Source: Vallitalea longa (GTDB taxonomy: Bacteria; Bacillota; Clostridia; Lachnospirales; Vallitaleaceae). From it: a stretch of DNA of 43,050 nucleotides. The notes under the pieces are model-generated. The model did no database searches and was not told the origin of the DNA. It saw only the letters and a list, made by a program, of their open reading frames with translations. The position numbers and the translations under genes were made by a program. How positions within the stretch are numbered: position 1 is the first letter of the stretch; each line of letters starts with the position of its first letter. Where the stretch lies: assembly GCF_027923465.1 (NCBI RefSeq), contig NZ_BRLB01000029.1, forward strand, positions 1-43,050, written 5' to 3'. Positions 42,475-43,050 of the stretch are shown here, piece after piece.

Positions 42475-42951
42475 CTATACTAATTTCTTCTCCATTATAT
42501 AATTAATAAATACCTCTCCATTATGATGTTTATTCTGACGTGTCACTACAGTATATCCTTTACTTAAAAAGAAAGCTTTAGCCGTAATACTGGCTTCCGT
42601 ATATACTTTCCTATACCCTAACTGTATTGCATCTTCTTCTAACATCTCAACTATACTAGTACCAATACCTATGTTTTGATAATCTTTATGAGTATACAAT
42701 CTGTCAATATAATATTGGCTATTCAAATCTCCAAAACCTACTATGATATTATTTAGCTTAGCTACATATGTCTTGTTTCGACTTAATCCCAATAACCATC
42801 TGTCTCTATCGGGATTAGCTATACCCCATGCATCCAACTGGTTTTTGGAATAATCTCTAGCATTGACTGAATGAATGGTATTATAAAATAAATCCAATAT
42901 TTCTTCTAAATCTCTACTCTCAAATTCTGCTATAATTATATTATGTTTCAT
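42475..42951 (-). CDS. GNAT family N-acetyltransferase
   Basis: A 158-residue acetyltransferase of the GNAT fold. The acetyl-CoA binding motif A is IDRLYTHKDYQNIGIGTSIVEMLEEDA (Q/R-x-x-G-x-G/A form QNIGIG), and the C-terminal SITAKAFFLSKGYTVVTRQ strand-helix is typical. It resembles the PF13673-type proteins with the N-terminal DLEEILDLFYNTIHSVNARDYS segment. Substrate unknown. Single gene, convergent with the NagB-like gene. The last 100 bases of the window beyond it show nothing recognisable. Confidence 0.88.
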   Translation of the reverse strand: MKHNIIIAEFESRDLEEILDLFYNTIHSVNARDYSKNQLDAWGIANPDRDRWLLGLSRNKTYVAKLNNIIVGFGDLNSQYYIDRLYTHKDYQNIGIGTSIVEMLEEDAIQLGYRKVYTEASITAKAFFLSKGYTVVTRQNKHHNGEVFINYIMEKKLV

Positions 42952-43050
42952 AAATCATTAACCCTATCTTTCTTCTGTCATTAATAAATTAATGTCTAGA
43001 TTAAATTATTTCATGTTAAAGATTATAACATTTTTTGTACTTATATATAA

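Overview
The window reads as a piece of a low-GC, spore-forming, anaerobic Clostridia chromosome. Support comes from the very AT-rich sequence with good Shine-Dalgarno sites, the sporulation genes spmA/spmB, an AbrB-type regulator, the oxygen-sensitive iron-sulfur L-serine dehydratase and ATP-type PEP carboxykinase. The codon use and gene set would fit a Lachnospirales/Vallitalea-like lineage, but that placement is a guess.

Layout. 1-1004: the last bases of a 23S rRNA gene followed, without a 5S gene, by seven tRNAs (Asp, Val, Thr, Tyr, initiator Met, Phe, Lys) and a terminator. 1208-8596: the Bacillus-like conserved block yaaO-like decarboxylase, tmk, darA, yaaR, holB, ricT, trmN6, rsmI, abrB-like, here without yabA and yazA. 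8834-10422: sdaAB-sdaAA. 10667-14096 (+) and 17016-20308 (-): two convergent modules, each made of an ECF-like sigma factor, a small membrane protein, an ABC ATPase and an ABC-2 permease. They enclose spmAB, an L,D-transpeptidase and a radical SAM/SPASM protein. 20581-25103: MarR regulator, pckA, typA. 25339-27448: the amtB-glnK nitrogen operon behind a long leader. 27572-36443 (-): an operon for a sugar ABC importer, GH2 beta-mannosidase, RidA, a D-threonine-aldolase/D-serine-dehydratase-like PLP enzyme and an N-acyl-D-amino-acid deacylase. 36786-39789 (+): the divergent YesM/YesN-type two-component system that probably controls it. 40209-42320: a ROK repressor and a divergent NagB-like protein. 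42475-42951 (-): a GNAT acetyltransferase.

Most interesting points. (1) The amtB leader carries a consensus promoter, two hairpins with six-base loops that have A at position 1 and G at position 4, and an intrinsic terminator whose 5' arm is the 3' arm of the second hairpin. This is the architecture of an ANTAR-protein antitermination target. (2) Three copies of an apparently undescribed long-hairpin repeat (25339-25407, 25469-25534, 42363-42438) have different stem sequences but a shared loop core; changes in the second copy keep pairing through G-U wobbles on one strand only. (3) The ROK gene is flanked by two GTTTCA-N3-TGAAAY palindromes. (4) The spmA ribosome binding site and start codon lie inside a 15-bp hairpin. 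(5) An ECF-type promoter (AAC-N16-CGTA) precedes the first sigma gene. (6) The NagB-like protein and the PII protein lack residues that are hallmarks of their families.

All calls were made by reading the sequence and recalling family motifs; no database search was run.
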